Numbered from the stretch's first letter, positions 25,126-34,676 are shown. The stretch: DNA of 64,000 nt from Hymenobacter aerilatus (GCF_022921095.1 NZ_CP095053.1:3452501-3516500), one strand, 5' to 3'. A program made the numbers and translations. The notes: a model not told the origin generated them from the sequence alone.

Positions 25126-27738
25126 ATGAACTTTAATAACTATACCATCAAGGCGCAGGAGGCCGTGCAAAAGGCCACCGAGATTGCCGGCGCCAACCAG
25201 CAGCAGGCCATTGAGACGGGGCACTTGCTGCAGGGAATTCTGCAATCGGATGAGAACGTGGTAGGTTTCCTAACCAAGAAGTTGGGTGCCAACCAAAACC
25301 TGCTGACCCAACGCCTGGATGCCATTGTGAATGGCTACCCTAAGGTGAGCGGAGGCTCGCCCTACCTCGCCAACGATGCCAACGCGGCATTGCAGCGGGC
25401 TACGGGCTTTTTGAAAGAATTCGGCGACGAATACGTGTCGATTGAACATATGCTGCTGGGTATCCTGGGTGGCAAAGACAGCACGGCCACGTTGCTGAAA
25501 GATGCGGGCTTCACGGAGAAAAACCTGAAGGCTGCTATTAAAGAACTGCGCGGAGGCCGCACCGTGAACAGCCAGTCGGCCGAGGACCAGTACCAAAGCC
25601 TGAACCGCTACGCCATCAACCTGAACGAGCGGGTGCGCACCGGCAACATGGACCCGGTGATTGGCCGCGACGAGGAAATTCGGCGGGTGCTGCAGATTCT
25701 GTCGCGCCGCACCAAGAACAACCCGGTGCTGCTCGGTGAGCCGGGTGTTGGCAAGACCGCCATTGTGGAGGGTCTGGCCCAACGCATCGTGGCCGGCGAC
25801 GTGCCCGAAAACCTTCAGGACAAAACCATCATGTCGCTCGACATGGGCCTGCTCATTGCGGGCGCCAAGTACAAGGGCGAGTTTGAGGAGCGCCTGAAAG
25901 CCGTTATCAAGGAAGTGACTGACTCGGAAGGCCAGATTGTGCTATTCATCGACGAGATGCACACCTTGATTGGCGCTGGCGCGGGTGGCGACTCCGCCAT
26001 GGACGCCGCTAACTTATTGAAGCCTGCCTTGGCTCGCGGTGAACTGCATGCTATTGGCGCCACTACCCTCGCCGAGTACCAGAAGTACATCGAGAAGGAC
26101 AAAGCTTTGGAGCGGCGCTTTCAGGCCGTGACGGTAGACGAGCCCACGGTGCCGGATGCCATCAGCATCATGCGTGGTATCAAGGAGAAGTACGAGCTGC
26201 ACCACGGCGTGCGCATCACCGACGATGCCGTGATTGCCGCCGTGGAGCTGTCGAACCGCTACATCACCGACCGTTTCCTACCCGACAAGGCCATCGACCT
26301 GATGGACGAGGCAGCCGCCAAGCTGCGCATTGAGCTAAACTCGATGCCGGTGGAGCTGGACGAGGTGCAGCGCCGCATCATGCAGCTGGAAATTGAGCGG
26401 GAGGCCATCCGGCGCGAGGAAAACCACGACCGCGAAGCCGTGCTCAACAAAGAACTGGCCGACCTCGGCGAGCAGCGCGACTCGTTGAAAGCTCGTTGGG
26501 AATCGGAGAAATCGGTACTCACGGACATCCAGACGCAGAAAGAGAACATCGAGCGCTTTAAGGTAGAAGCCGAGCAAGCCGAGCGCCAGGGTGACTATGG
26601 CCGCGTGGCGGAGCTACGCTACGGCAAAATCCAGGAAGCTGAAGCCACGCTAAAAACCTTGCAAGAGCAAGCCAACGCCAACAAAGACGGTGGTTCGATG
26701 CTGCAAGAGGTAGTGACTAGTGAGGACATTGCCGAGGTAGTAGCCAAGTGGACCGGCATTCCGGTGAGCAAGATGCTCGCCAGCGACCGGGAGAAACTCT
26801 TGCACCTGGAAGGTGAGCTAGGCCGCCGCGTAGCGGGTCAGACCGAAGCTATTGCAGCTATTTCGGATGCCGTGCGCCGCTCGCGGGCTGGCTTGCAGGA
26901 CCCACGTCGCCCGATTGGCTCGTTCATCTTCCTGGGTACGACGGGGGTAGGGAAAACCGAGCTGGCAAAGGCTCTGGCTGAGTACTTGTTCAACGACGAA
27001 AACGCCATGGTGCGCATCGACATGAGCGAGTTTCAGGAGCGCCACGCCGTATCGCGTCTCATTGGGGCACCTCCCGGCTACGTGGGCTATGATGAGGGTG
27101 GTCAGCTGACCGAAGCCGTGCGCCGCAAGCCCTACTCCGTAGTGCTGCTCGACGAGATTGAGAAGGCGCACCCCGACGTGTTCAACATCTTGCTGCAAGT
27201 GCTCGACGATGGCCGCCTCACCGACAACAAAGGCCGGGTGGCGAACTTCAAGAACACCATCATCATCATGACTTCGAACACGGGGGCCGATATCATCCAG
27301 CGCAATTTCAAGGAGCTGAATGAGTACAACGCTGAGGAAGTGCTCGACCGCACCCGTGAGGAGGTAGTCGACCGCCTAAAGCAGCACATGCGTCCCGAGT
27401 TCCTGAACCGGATTGACGAAATCATCATGTTCGAGCCGCTGAAGCGTAAGGAAATCCGCAAGATTGTGGACATCCAGTTCAAGCAGATTCAGCAGCGCTT
27501 GGAAGAAGCTGGTATCCGCCTGGAAGCCACCGACGAGGTGCTTGACTACCTGGGCGAGGCCGGGTTCGACCCGCAGTTCGGCGCCCGCCCGCTCAAGCGC
27601 GTGCTCCAGCGTCAGATCCTGAACGAGCTGTCGAAGGAAATCCTCGGCGGCCAGGTGTCGAAGGATTCGGTAGTAGAAGCTGTGCTGGAAGATGGTCACA
27701 TCCGCTTCGTGAACGTGGAGCTGCCGACTGTGGAGTAA
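25126..27738 (+). CDS. clpB: ClpB disaggregase
   Basis: 870 residues, full length. N-terminal double Clp repeat (1-145), first AAA+ domain with Walker A GEPGVGKT (204-211), the [16 protein letters not shown] segment and arginine finger ALERRFQ, the ClpB-specific middle coiled coil (about 410-525), second AAA+ domain with Walker A GTTGVGKT (604-611), and the C-terminal D2-small domain ending VNVELPTVE. It unfolds and extracts proteins from aggregates with DnaK. A promoter with a palindrome lies upstream and a terminator directly downstream. A degenerate copy of its last codons is found at 28311. Confidence 0.98.
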   Translation: MNFNNYTIKAQEAVQKATEIAGANQQQAIETGHLLQGILQSDENVVGFLTKKLGANQNLLTQRLDAIVNGYPKVSGGSPYLANDANAALQRATGFLKEFGDEYVSIEHMLLGILGGKDSTATLLKDAGFTEKNLKAAIKELRGGRTVNSQSAEDQYQSLNRYAINLNERVRTGNMDPVIGRDEEIRRVLQILSRRTKNNPVLLGEPGVGKTAIVEGLAQRIVAGDVPENLQDKTIMSLDMGLLIAGAKYKGEFEERLKAVIKEVTDSEGQIVLFIDEMHTLIGAGAGGDSAMDAANLLKPALARGELHAIGATTLAEYQKYIEKDKALERRFQAVTVDEPTVPDAISIMRGIKEKYELHHGVRITDDAVIAAVELSNRYITDRFLPDKAIDLMDEAAAKLRIELNSMPVELDEVQRRIMQLEIEREAIRREENHDREAVLNKELADLGEQRDSLKARWESEKSVLTDIQTQKENIERFKVEAEQAERQGDYGRVAELRYGKIQEAEATLKTLQEQANANKDGGSMLQEVVTSEDIAEVVAKWTGIPVSKMLASDREKLLHLEGELGRRVAGQTEAIAAISDAVRRSRAGLQDPRRPIGSFIFLGTTGVGKTELAKALAEYLFNDENAMVRIDMSEFQERHAVSRLIGAPPGYVGYDEGGQLTEAVRRKPYSVVLLDEIEKAHPDVFNILLQVLDDGRLTDNKGRVANFKNTIIIMTSNTGADIIQRNFKELNEYNAEEVLDRTREEVVDRLKQHMRPEFLNRIDEIIMFEPLKRKEIRKIVDIQFKQIQQRLEEAGIRLEATDEVLDYLGEAGFDPQFGARPLKRVLQRQILNELSKEILGGQVSKDSVVEAVLEDGHIRFVNVELPTVE

Positions 27739-27759
27739 GCTGGTTTCGACTGTAAGTAG

Positions 27760-27793
27760 AAAGCCCCGTCGGCACTGTGCCGATGGGGCTTTT
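27760..27793. terminator. Bidirectional terminator after clpB
   Basis: AAAGCCCCGTCGGCAC and GTGCCGATGGGGCTTT pair with one mismatch between clpB and the convergent gene ending at 27800. A related copy is at 28397-28432. Confidence 0.88.
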
Positions 27794-27799
27794 GCTCTA

Positions 27800-28222
27800 T
27801 TATTTGAAGTGCTTCGATTTCAAACGCTTCTTAACATATGGTGGTAGAATGCCTGATTTCTCATACAGCGCCACTACCTGCTCTTCTTTCGCATAGCTGA
27901 AACGCGTGAGCTTGCCTACGCCAATACTCACTGGTATCCCTCCAAGTATTGCTGCCCCGATGATTGTTCCGCCAGTAGAACTACTGAAGGCAGCCGAATT
28001 ATTATTGGTTGCCACAGAAGCAACACGACCAGCGAGTATAGCGCCAGCTGCCGCCCATATCCAGCCACCAGTCTGGTGTTTGCTAAATACACGTTGCACG
28101 GCGCGTATGGTATCAGAGTGGGAGAATGTAGCAGGTGGTGCTACTGGTACACTGGTCGATTGCGCGTATAATTCACCGCCAAATAGCAGCATGCTACTTA
28201 CAGCGAGTACCCGTTTAGTCAT
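27800..28222 (-). CDS. Small secreted/membrane protein, paralogue A
   Basis: 140 residues. Signal peptide (MTKRVLAVSSMLLFGGELYA), then DTIRAVQRVFSKHQTGGWIW, two hydrophobic segments (AAAGAILAGRVASVA and TIIGAAILGGIPVSIGV), then SYAKEEQVVALYEKSG and a basic end LPPYVKKRLKSKHFK. The layout is shared by the three genes to its right. I do not recognise the family; the pattern suggests an envelope protein with two short membrane spans and a basic tail. No active-site-like motif. Confidence 0.7.
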   Translation of the reverse strand: MTKRVLAVSSMLLFGGELYAQSTSVPVAPPATFSHSDTIRAVQRVFSKHQTGGWIWAAAGAILAGRVASVATNNNSAAFSSSTGGTIIGAAILGGIPVSIGVGKLTRFSYAKEEQVVALYEKSGILPPYVKKRLKSKHFK

Positions 28223-28310
28223 TGCGTGATAGATATAGAGTAAGACGGATTAAAGCTAGTCAAACGACAATGCCCTTATTTCTATTTCAATACTTCACAT
28301 CATAAATGCG

Positions 28311-28378
28311 TTGGTAAAAGCCGTACTGGAAGACGACCACATCCAGCTCGTGAACATGGAGCTGTCTACTGTTGGTAG
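28311..28378 (+). pseudogene. Remnant of the clpB 3' end (duplicated)
   Basis: Translated in one frame, 28311-28378 reads LVKAVLEDDHIQLVNMELST, against the ClpB C-terminus [23 protein letters not shown] similarity is obvious over the same span and continues into the following terminator. No other clpB sequence is present, so this is the edge of a duplicated segment, not a gene. Confidence 0.88.
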
Positions 28379-28396
28379 GCGATTTCAGCATAGATG

Positions 28397-28432
28397 AAAA
28401 AGCCCCGCCAGAACAATGCCAGCGGGGCTTTT
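28397..28432. terminator. Duplicated copy of the clpB terminator
   Basis: AAAAGCCCCGC and GCGGGGCTTTT pair perfectly around a 13-nt loop. It has the same position relative to the clpB remnant and paralogue B as 27760-27793 has to clpB and paralogue A. Confidence 0.82.
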
Positions 28433-28434
28433 GC

Positions 28435-28860
28435 TTACGACTTGAAGTGCTTCGTCTTTAGCCGCTTGCTGATGTAACGTGGCAGTACGCCTGTGTTTTG
28501 ATACAGCGATAGTACCTGTTCTTCTTTCGCGTTGCTGAAACGCACCAACTTACTGATGCCAATGCCAGCTGGTACCCCTCCACCTACAACTAGACCGGTG
28601 ATTGTCTGACTAGCAGGGGTAGGAAGAGGATCAGAGCTATTGCTAATTGCTGCAGACGCGACGCGGCCGGCAAGTATGGCCCCAGCAGTCGTCCATATCC
28701 AGCCACCAGCCCGATGTTTGCTGAATATGCGCTGTACAGCTTGTACAGTGTCAGCGCGGGAGAAGTTGGTCGTGCGCAATTCAGCTTTTTCAGCCGATTG
28801 AGCCTGTATTTTACCGCTAAGTAGCAGCATACAGCTAATAACAAGTACACGTTTGGTCAT
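28435..28860 (-). CDS. Small secreted/membrane protein, paralogue B
   Basis: 141 residues, close relative of paralogue A: MTKRVLVISCMLLLSGKIQA signal, DTVQAVQRIFSKHRAGGWIW, AGAILAGRVASAA, KEEQVLSLYQNTGVLPRY and the tail KRLKTKHFKS. The two share start, spacing and ends, so the gene arose from the same tandem duplication that copied the clpB tail. Upstream, GGAGTAATAG and CTATTACTCC form an inverted repeat at 28861-28927 that may be regulatory. Function unknown. Confidence 0.7.
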   Translation of the reverse strand: MTKRVLVISCMLLLSGKIQAQSAEKAELRTTNFSRADTVQAVQRIFSKHRAGGWIWTTAGAILAGRVASAAISNSSDPLPTPASQTITGLVVGGGVPAGIGISKLVRFSNAKEEQVLSLYQNTGVLPRYISKRLKTKHFKS

Positions 28861-28963
28861 GGAGTAATAGGAATAGATAAGTGAACCTGCTAAAGCTAAT
28901 AAAACCTATTGATTCTTCTATTACTCCAATAATTTGAATAGCAAGAGGATGTCCGTTACACAG

Positions 28964-29530
28964 CTACCGCACCTGGGCCTGCGGGTGGCGCTGGTCGTAT
29001 TCCATCTGTTCGCGGAGCAACATTCGCATTTGGGCTGCCTCCTCGAAATGTACCGGCTTCAAACGCCGCCGATACTTGGCGGGTATTGGCTGCCCAGCGG
29101 CATAGGCTTGGTCTACTGCTAGTAAATGCTTCTTATTATACGTATTTGCGTGCAGGATAAAGCCCACTATCGTACCGGCCAGAATAGGCACGCCCAGCGG
29201 TGGCGCAATGGCTTTCTCGGCTGTTACCTGCTGGCCATAGCTGTCGGTAGTGGAGATGGGTAGGGACAAGGACACGCCCACGATAAAGGGAATAGTATAC
29301 ACATACCCACCCCGCCGCTGCCGCCGAAACATGGAAAGCAGGGCGCCCGTTGTGTCGGCTTCGGCACCGGTTGGCTGGTAGCGTGGCAGGTACCAGCCAT
29401 TAAATAGCAACACCGCTCCCGAGTCGGCAGGAGACTGGTGGCGAGGCAGCGGAGACCCAGAAGTTACTGACTGGGCCTGCAAGGTGCTGGCACAAAGCAT
29501 TGCCAGCCCCAACATGAGAATCAATCGCAT
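28964..29530 (-). CDS. Small secreted/membrane protein, paralogue C
   Basis: 188 residues. Signal peptide (MRLILMLGLAMLCASTLQAQ), DTTGALLSMFRRQRRGGYVY, hydrophobic segments IPFIVGVSLSLPIS and PLGVPILAGTIVGFIL, then AAGQPIPAKYRRRLKPVHFE and a charged extension. It is a distant relative of A and B, sharing the motif order but little sequence. It starts 3 bp after the stop of paralogue D, so the two are one transcript. Confidence 0.68.
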   Translation of the reverse strand: MRLILMLGLAMLCASTLQAQSVTSGSPLPRHQSPADSGAVLLFNGWYLPRYQPTGAEADTTGALLSMFRRQRRGGYVYTIPFIVGVSLSLPISTTDSYGQQVTAEKAIAPPLGVPILAGTIVGFILHANTYNKKHLLAVDQAYAAGQPIPAKYRRRLKPVHFEEAAQMRMLLREQMEYDQRHPQAQVR

Positions 29531-29533
29531 ACG

Positions 29534-30097
29534 CTAAGCAGCTTTGTATTTAACAGCTTTATAGGGCACCAGAACCTGCTTAAAAAATCGCGGCTTAAGG
29601 CGGTGACGCACATTTGCGGGTAGCGGCTTGCCAGCCCGCACATCTGCAATAAGAGCCGCTTGCTTCGCAGCGCTAAAACGGGCCAGCTTGCTCGCACCAT
29701 AGGCATCAAACAGCAACATGATGCCTATGCCAGCCGCTATACCACCTGTACTAGCCCCATCGTTTACCACCGCCGTGCCATAGGAGCCAGAAACTGTCTT
29801 TTTCTGACTGGCAGCCGTCAGCACCCGGATGCCGCCCAGGGTACTCCCGGTAATCCAACTGATGCCGCCTACCCGTCGGCGCGAGTATAGGGTAGTGAGG
29901 GCATGCACGGTATCTTCGGCGGCAGCCATCGGACCATCGGCAGCGGGAATCACATCGTTGAAGGGACGACCGGACAGAGGCAGTTCTTCAGAGGCTGGTG
30001 CGGCTGGCTTTTCGATGGGGGGTAGGGTCTCCGTTTGGGCGTAAGCCGCACTGGCGCTCAATAGCCAAAAAGCAATAAGGGGTAGCTGTAACTTCAT
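29534..30097 (-). CDS. Small secreted/membrane protein, paralogue D
   Basis: 187 residues from the ATG at 30097, which opens the signal peptide MKLQLPLIAFWLLSASAAYA; an ATG 10 codons earlier is less likely. A proline-rich linker precedes EDTVHALTTLYSRRRVGGIS, glycine-rich hydrophobic segments (ITGSTLGGIRVLTAA, GGIAAGIGIMLLF) and SKLARFSAAKQAALI, ending in RHRLKPRFFK. It shares with A and B the C-terminal pattern SKL.RFS.AK..., so all four are one family. First gene of a D-C operon. Confidence 0.68.
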   Translation of the reverse strand: MKLQLPLIAFWLLSASAAYAQTETLPPIEKPAAPASEELPLSGRPFNDVIPAADGPMAAAEDTVHALTTLYSRRRVGGISWITGSTLGGIRVLTAASQKKTVSGSYGTAVVNDGASTGGIAAGIGIMLLFDAYGASKLARFSAAKQAALIADVRAGKPLPANVRHRLKPRFFKQVLVPYKAVKYKAA

Positions 30098-30541
30098 GAG
30101 GTAGAGTTTAGTAGGAAATAAAGCCAAGCAACCTACTACAACTTTAGCGCAGAAAAAACACAGTTAGGCTATTTTAAAGATAGGAGGCTACTTTTTCCAC
30201 GTAAAAGTCCAAGAGTAGCCTAATCAATGGGACGTTGTACTACCTGCCCGTATCGCTTGGATCGTCCTGCTCCTTACCTCACAGAAGCACAACTGTAGCG
30301 CTCATAAGTAGTGGGTTACTTGGGTTGCGGCAAGCCCAGCCGTAGCAACTTTCGGCTAATGCGGGGAGTAGAACAGGGGAATGGAAGTAGCCCTACCCTG
30401 TGTTGTTGCGCTTCCTATGCCCAGCTGTTTCAGCCCGTTAGCCCAACTGCTCTATCGTTCTGAAACGCCACTAGCACATCACAGAAGCAGGCTGGATTAT
30501 GCTGACGGCGCATGGCCGATTGCCAACGATAAGCTGACTAC
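30098..30541. other. 444-bp intergenic region
   Basis: Divergent genes on both sides, so two promoters are expected, but no clear -7/-33 pair, repeat family or open frame was recognised. Confidence 0.5.
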
Positions 30542-31828
30542 ATGGAAAACATAGACATCTGGGGTGGTGTGGAGTGCACCTGCCGACGAGTGGGCGACGC
30601 GTACTCCGATCAGCTTACGCGTAGCGGCCACCGCAACCGGATTTCGGATCTGGACCGGTTTGCGGAGTTGGGTTTGCGCACCTTGCGCTACCCGGTTTTG
30701 TGGGAGCATGTGGCGCCTACCAGCCTGGACCAACTTGATTGGCGCTGGCCCGACGAGCGCCTCACGCGGCTGCAACAACTGGAGATAGAGCCAATTGTGG
30801 GCCTGGTGCATCATGGTAGCGGGCCGCGCTATACCGCCCTCGATCAGCCGGGTTTTGCTACGGGCTTGGCTCATTATGCCGGCTTGGTGGCCGAGCGCTA
30901 CCCGTGGGTACGCTACTACACACCCGTCAACGAACCTCTGACTACAGCCCGCTTCAGTGGCCTCTACGGGTTGTGGTACCCGCACGGCACCCACGACAAT
31001 GTATTTGTGCGGCTGCTTTACCATCAGGTGTTGGCTACAAAGCTGGCTATGCAGGCCATCCGACGGGTGAATCCCGCGGCGCAGCTTGTGCAGACCGAAG
31101 ACCTGGGCCAAACACACCACACCCCTACCCTGGCCGCGCAAGCCGAGTTTGAGAACCACCGCCGCTGGCTGAGTTTTGATTTGCTTAGTGGCACCGTTAC
31201 ACCCACGCATCCGCTGTGGTCGTATCTGCGCCACCACGGCCTGAGCGAAGCGGAACTGAGTGTTTTTCAGGAGTCGCCACTACCGCCCGATATTCTGGGC
31301 ATCAACTACTACGCTACCAGTGAGCGGTTTCTGGATGAGCGAGTAGAGCAATATCCGGGACACGGCGTCATACCGGCTACCGATAACCATCCGGCGTATG
31401 TGGATGTGGAGGCCGTGCGCGTACCCGATGCCGAAATGACGGGGCTGGAAGAGCTGCTGCGCCAGGCCTGGACGCGCTACCGTCGCCCGCTGGCCATCAC
31501 CGAATTGCACCTGGGTTGCACCCGCGAAGAGCAGATGCGCTGGCTTCAGCAAGCCTGGGAGTCTGCCAACCACCTGCGCCGCACGGGCGTGGACGTGCGC
31601 GGCCTGACGGTGTGGTCGCTGCTGGGCGCCTTTGATTGGGACAACCTGCTCACCCACGATGGGGCTTCGTATGAAAGCGGCGTTTTTGATGTGCGCAGAG
31701 GAGAGCCCCGGCCCACAGCACTTTTCAAGATGGTACGTAACCTCATCCGGCACGGCCACCACCACCACCCCGTTTTGCAAAGCCCGGGATGGTGGCAGCG
31801 CCCCATCCGTTTCTATTCAGCTGCTTGA
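30542..31828 (+). CDS. GH1-like glycoside hydrolase
   Basis: 428 residues, cytoplasmic (no signal peptide). MENIDIWGGVECTCRRVGDA opens a clan GH-A barrel. The acid/base is Glu131 in TPVNEPLTTA and the nucleophile Glu321 in AITELHLGC, which departs from the usual ITENG of beta-glucosidases. This variant form is normally found next to, or fused with, a dTDP-4-dehydrorhamnose reductase-like protein, and here that protein is encoded 12 bp downstream. The substrate is not known; a role in a nucleotide-sugar or glycan precursor step is possible. Confidence 0.82.
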   Translation: MENIDIWGGVECTCRRVGDAYSDQLTRSGHRNRISDLDRFAELGLRTLRYPVLWEHVAPTSLDQLDWRWPDERLTRLQQLEIEPIVGLVHHGSGPRYTALDQPGFATGLAHYAGLVAERYPWVRYYTPVNEPLTTARFSGLYGLWYPHGTHDNVFVRLLYHQVLATKLAMQAIRRVNPAAQLVQTEDLGQTHHTPTLAAQAEFENHRRWLSFDLLSGTVTPTHPLWSYLRHHGLSEAELSVFQESPLPPDILGINYYATSERFLDERVEQYPGHGVIPATDNHPAYVDVEAVRVPDAEMTGLEELLRQAWTRYRRPLAITELHLGCTREEQMRWLQQAWESANHLRRTGVDVRGLTVWSLLGAFDWDNLLTHDGASYESGVFDVRRGEPRPTALFKMVRNLIRHGHHHHPVLQSPGWWQRPIRFYSAA

Positions 31829-31839
31829 ATTCACCTACT

Positions 31840-32742
31840 ATGGACAACCTTGATATATCAGCGGCGATGCCACCCCTACTCATTACGGGTGGCAACGGCA
31901 CGCTGGGCCACGCTTTCCGCCTGATCTGTGGGATTCGGGGGCTGGCCACTATCAGCTTGGGTAGGGCTGAACTAGATATTACGGATGCCGAAGCCATTGC
32001 GGCAGCTTTGCGGCAGTACGAGCCTTGGGCTGTGGTGAATGCGGCCGGTTACGTGCGGGTAGATGCCGCCGAAACCGAGAGCAGGCAGTGCTACCAAGAA
32101 AACACGCTGGGCCCTACCCTGCTAGCGCAGGCCTGCGCTGCCCAGCATGTGCCGCTGCTTACCTTTTCTTCCGATCTGGTCTTTGATGGAAAGCAGCGCC
32201 GTGCTTACCTCGAACACGACCCCGCTCGCCCCCTCAACGTGTATGGGCATAGCAAGCTGCAAGCCGAGCAAGCCGTACTAGCGCATCACTCCAAGGCGTT
32301 AGTGGTACGCTCCAGTGCTTTTTTCGGGGCCTGGGACGAGCACAACTTTGTGCACCACGCCCTGACGGCTGCCCGGCTGGGCCAGCCTTTTGCGGCCGCC
32401 GCCGATGTGGTAGTTTCCCCTACCTACGTGCCCGATTTGGTGAACACTGCTTTGGATTTGCTACTGGATGAAGAGCGTGGCATCTGGCACTTAGCCAACG
32501 ACGGTACCTGCACCTGGGCCGAGCTAGCGCGCCTAGCCATCGAAACTGCAGGTTTGGACTCAGGTGGCGTAGTATCCCAGCCGGCGGCCTCGTTTGGGTG
32601 GGCTGCCACGCGTCCGAATTTTAGTGCTCTAGGCAGTCAGCAGGGCATGCTGCTGCCCAGCTTGGAAAGCGGATTGCACCGCTACCTGGCCGACGAGCAG
32701 CTAGTACGCTCGACCCATCCACCGGCTTACCTAGTAGCTTAA
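31840..32742 (+). CDS. dTDP-4-dehydrorhamnose reductase-like (RmlD-type) SDR
   Basis: 300 residues from the ATG at 31840; the frame is open further upstream into the preceding gene, but that part is out of register with the family. The Rossmann motif is TGGNGTLG, with RVDAAETE and the active-site pair YGHSK typical of RmlD (Tyr-x3-Lys). It follows the GH1-like gene by 12 bp on the same strand, so they are one operon. RmlD reduces dTDP-4-keto-L-rhamnose; the other rml genes are not in the window, so the real substrate may be different. Confidence 0.83.
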   Translation: MDNLDISAAMPPLLITGGNGTLGHAFRLICGIRGLATISLGRAELDITDAEAIAAALRQYEPWAVVNAAGYVRVDAAETESRQCYQENTLGPTLLAQACAAQHVPLLTFSSDLVFDGKQRRAYLEHDPARPLNVYGHSKLQAEQAVLAHHSKALVVRSSAFFGAWDEHNFVHHALTAARLGQPFAAAADVVVSPTYVPDLVNTALDLLLDEERGIWHLANDGTCTWAELARLAIETAGLDSGGVVSQPAASFGWAATRPNFSALGSQQGMLLPSLESGLHRYLADEQLVRSTHPPAYLVA

Positions 32743-32997
32743 GACACTATGTTGTGCCCTACCGCAACTTACTTCGGCTACAACATCACTACACCAGTGG
32801 AACTTGCCGTACCTTTTGGTTCTGTATCACCTCGTAAAGAAAATACGCGTTTTCCCGACGGGGGAATCCGTGTTTCTGACGCCACCCACGGCTTTTTGCA
32901 CCGTACACTAAATTGAGTCTATCCTTACGGCAATCCGTATCGACGGACTGGGGCGTGGGCTGGGGCGCAGGGCGTTGTTACCACCCCCACATGTTGT

Positions 32998-33036
32998 GGC
33001 ACGCTCCCATGCACTTATAATTGGTGGGAGCGTGCC
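32998..33036. terminator. Strong hairpin between convergent genes
   Basis: GGCACGCTCCCA and TGGGAGCGTGCC pair perfectly (12 bp) around 15 nt. There is no T-run, so it may instead be a REP-type element. Confidence 0.5.
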
Positions 33037-33086
33037 TATGGCATATCGCCCTTCTTTAAGAAACTATTGGCGTTACTACTGAACGG

Positions 33087-33114
33087 TGTAGAGACGCAAG
33101 GTTGCGTCTCTACA
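33087..33114. repeat. TGTAGAGACGCAA hairpin repeat
   Basis: TGTAGAGACGCAA and TTGCGTCTCTACA pair perfectly (13 bp) around GG. This GTAGAGACGC-type hairpin is a widespread intergenic repeat form in Bacteroidota and Cyanobacteria. Confidence 0.8.
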
Positions 33115-33172
33115 CTCTACACTGTTTCGGCTACCTCGTTAGCTAACGCAAACAGCCTCTAAATAATCGACG

Positions 33173-34270
33173 TTATGCTTCCGCCCATTTGTAGCGGCGC
33201 TCCTTCCACTCGATGGGGTGCGGCAATACTGTGTAGACCAGTACGGCTAGCGACATAAGTGGCAGGTAGAATTCATAGAGCAACAGCACCGGCAGCCGCT
33301 CGCGGTGCCCCGCCTGCCGGAGTGTGATAGTCAGAAACAGCGTCTGGCAAACCACCTTCGCAGCCCATATGCTTCCGATGGCAGCAAGCGGCAACAGGCC
33401 CGGCCAGCCAAGTACCGTGTAAAACAAAGCGTAGGACCCAAACAAGACACTGAGCTGCCAGGGTAGGTGCGCGGAGCCCTTCATCCAACGTTTGCGTTGG
33501 CGGAGCAGGTGCCGCACAGTAGGTTGCGCCACCGATATACCCAGCGCAGTGGGCACCACCAGATTGCGAAACTGCCACCCCTGCGCCACTACCCGCTCAA
33601 ACAGTTGCAGGTCTTCGCTGATGCTGAAAGCCAGGGCCTCGTAGCCCCCAATGGATTCGTAGGCCGCACGGCGCACCAGCATATTGTTGCCAACTGCCGT
33701 TACGGGCACTCCCCAATCGGTGAGTAGGCGAATCAGGTTGAGTCCGAACAGCCAGTCGAGCCCCTGCAAGCGCCCAAACAGCGAGCCGCCCGCCGTGGTA
33801 ATGCCCGTGACGATGCCCACGGCCGGGGTAGTGGCGGCTAGCATGGTGTGCACCCATTCGGGCGAAAGGGCCATATCGGCATCGGTAATCAGGAAATAGT
33901 CGGCGGTAGCGGCGCGGCAGAGGTGGGCCAGCACGTTGCTTTTACCACGGGCTGTACCCAGGCGACGCCGGATGGATAGCAGCCGAAACTGCGGCTTATC
34001 AGCAACGAAACGCTGCACTACCACCCGCGTTTCGTCGGTAGAAGCGTCGTCGCCAATCAGGATTTCCAGTAGTTCCGTGGGGTAGTTTAGGGCCGCCAGT
34101 GCCTGTAGGCACCGCTCAATGGAGGCTTCCTCGTTGCGTGCTGCCACCAGAATACTCACGCGCGGGTAGCGCTTTGGTAGGTGGTGGGTAGGGCGGGGCC
34201 ACAACAGCACGAGCAGCACCAGCACATACAATCCGAAGAATGCGCCGAAGAACAAGGGTGCAAAAGTCAT
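33173..34270 (-). CDS. Family 2 membrane glycosyltransferase
   Basis: 365 residues. An N-terminal membrane anchor (LFFGAFFGLYVLVLLVLLW) is followed by the GT-A domain: YPRVSILVAARNEEASIERC, GDDASTDET (nucleotide-binding Asp pair), LITDADMA (metal site) and RQRKRWMKGS (the Q/RxxRW motif of processive GT2 enzymes). Three C-terminal membrane segments end the protein. It would add or polymerise sugars at the inner membrane, in polysaccharide or glycolipid synthesis. There is no partner gene close by to name the product. Confidence 0.88.
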   Translation of the reverse strand: MTFAPLFFGAFFGLYVLVLLVLLWPRPTHHLPKRYPRVSILVAARNEEASIERCLQALAALNYPTELLEILIGDDASTDETRVVVQRFVADKPQFRLLSIRRRLGTARGKSNVLAHLCRAATADYFLITDADMALSPEWVHTMLAATTPAVGIVTGITTAGGSLFGRLQGLDWLFGLNLIRLLTDWGVPVTAVGNNMLVRRAAYESIGGYEALAFSISEDLQLFERVVAQGWQFRNLVVPTALGISVAQPTVRHLLRQRKRWMKGSAHLPWQLSVLFGSYALFYTVLGWPGLLPLAAIGSIWAAKVVCQTLFLTITLRQAGHRERLPVLLLYEFYLPLMSLAVLVYTVLPHPIEWKERRYKWAEA

Positions 34271-34676
34271 AGTTATTCTGTCTCGTCACGTCAATAATTC
34301 GCTCTCTTACCTGTATATAAGCCAGGCGGAACCTGGCTTGCTTCTGCACTGCTTTCACAGCACGTCCAGGCTTCGCGACTACTTGCTATACGCCTTGGCT
34401 GCAGCGTACTACTACCCATAAAACCCGTAATTTAACCCGAGTAAACAGGGATTTTACCCTACGTATTTCCCGCGTTTTCCTTCCTTCGCGTCTTTCTACC
34501 CTTGCTGTCAACGAGCATCCTTGCTCCTACCCTCCGCCTGCGTGTAACTCGCAGGGAGTATACGCAAGTACATCGGCAGCTACAGGAGGTTTTGATTTGG
34601 GGAGGCTGTAGCCCCCATCCCATTGCTCAGCTATATGCCAACGGCCGTATATGCGCTAGTTTGTTAGCTTTGCCAG
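34271..34676. other. 406-bp intergenic region between divergent genes
   Basis: Contains a small hairpin at 34319-34339 (AAGCCAGG/CCTGGCTT, 8 bp) and the HupE -7 box at 34665. The rest is unassigned; it must hold promoters for both the GT2 and HupE genes. Confidence 0.5.
34665..34672 (+). promoter_or_regulatory. -7 box of the HupE/UreJ-type gene
   Basis: TAGCTTTG matches TAnnTTTG; its end is 4 bp before the ATG at 34677, which would make the mRNA nearly leaderless. No clear -33 TTTG is seen. Confidence 0.35.

Larger units (their letters stand above)
32743..33172. other. 430-bp intergenic region with two hairpins
   Basis: Lies between the convergent reductase and glycosyltransferase genes. 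It has the hairpins at 32998-33036 and 33087-33114. The left 250 bp show nothing recognisable. Confidence 0.5.

Noticed and set aside
25270..25782. 170-residue minus-strand frame in clpB
   Set aside because: Antisense to a universally conserved gene; composition typical of a shadow.
28311..28432. Independent small gene encoding a ClpB-like C-terminus
   Set aside because: No start codon and no upstream clpB sequence; it is explained as a duplication edge.
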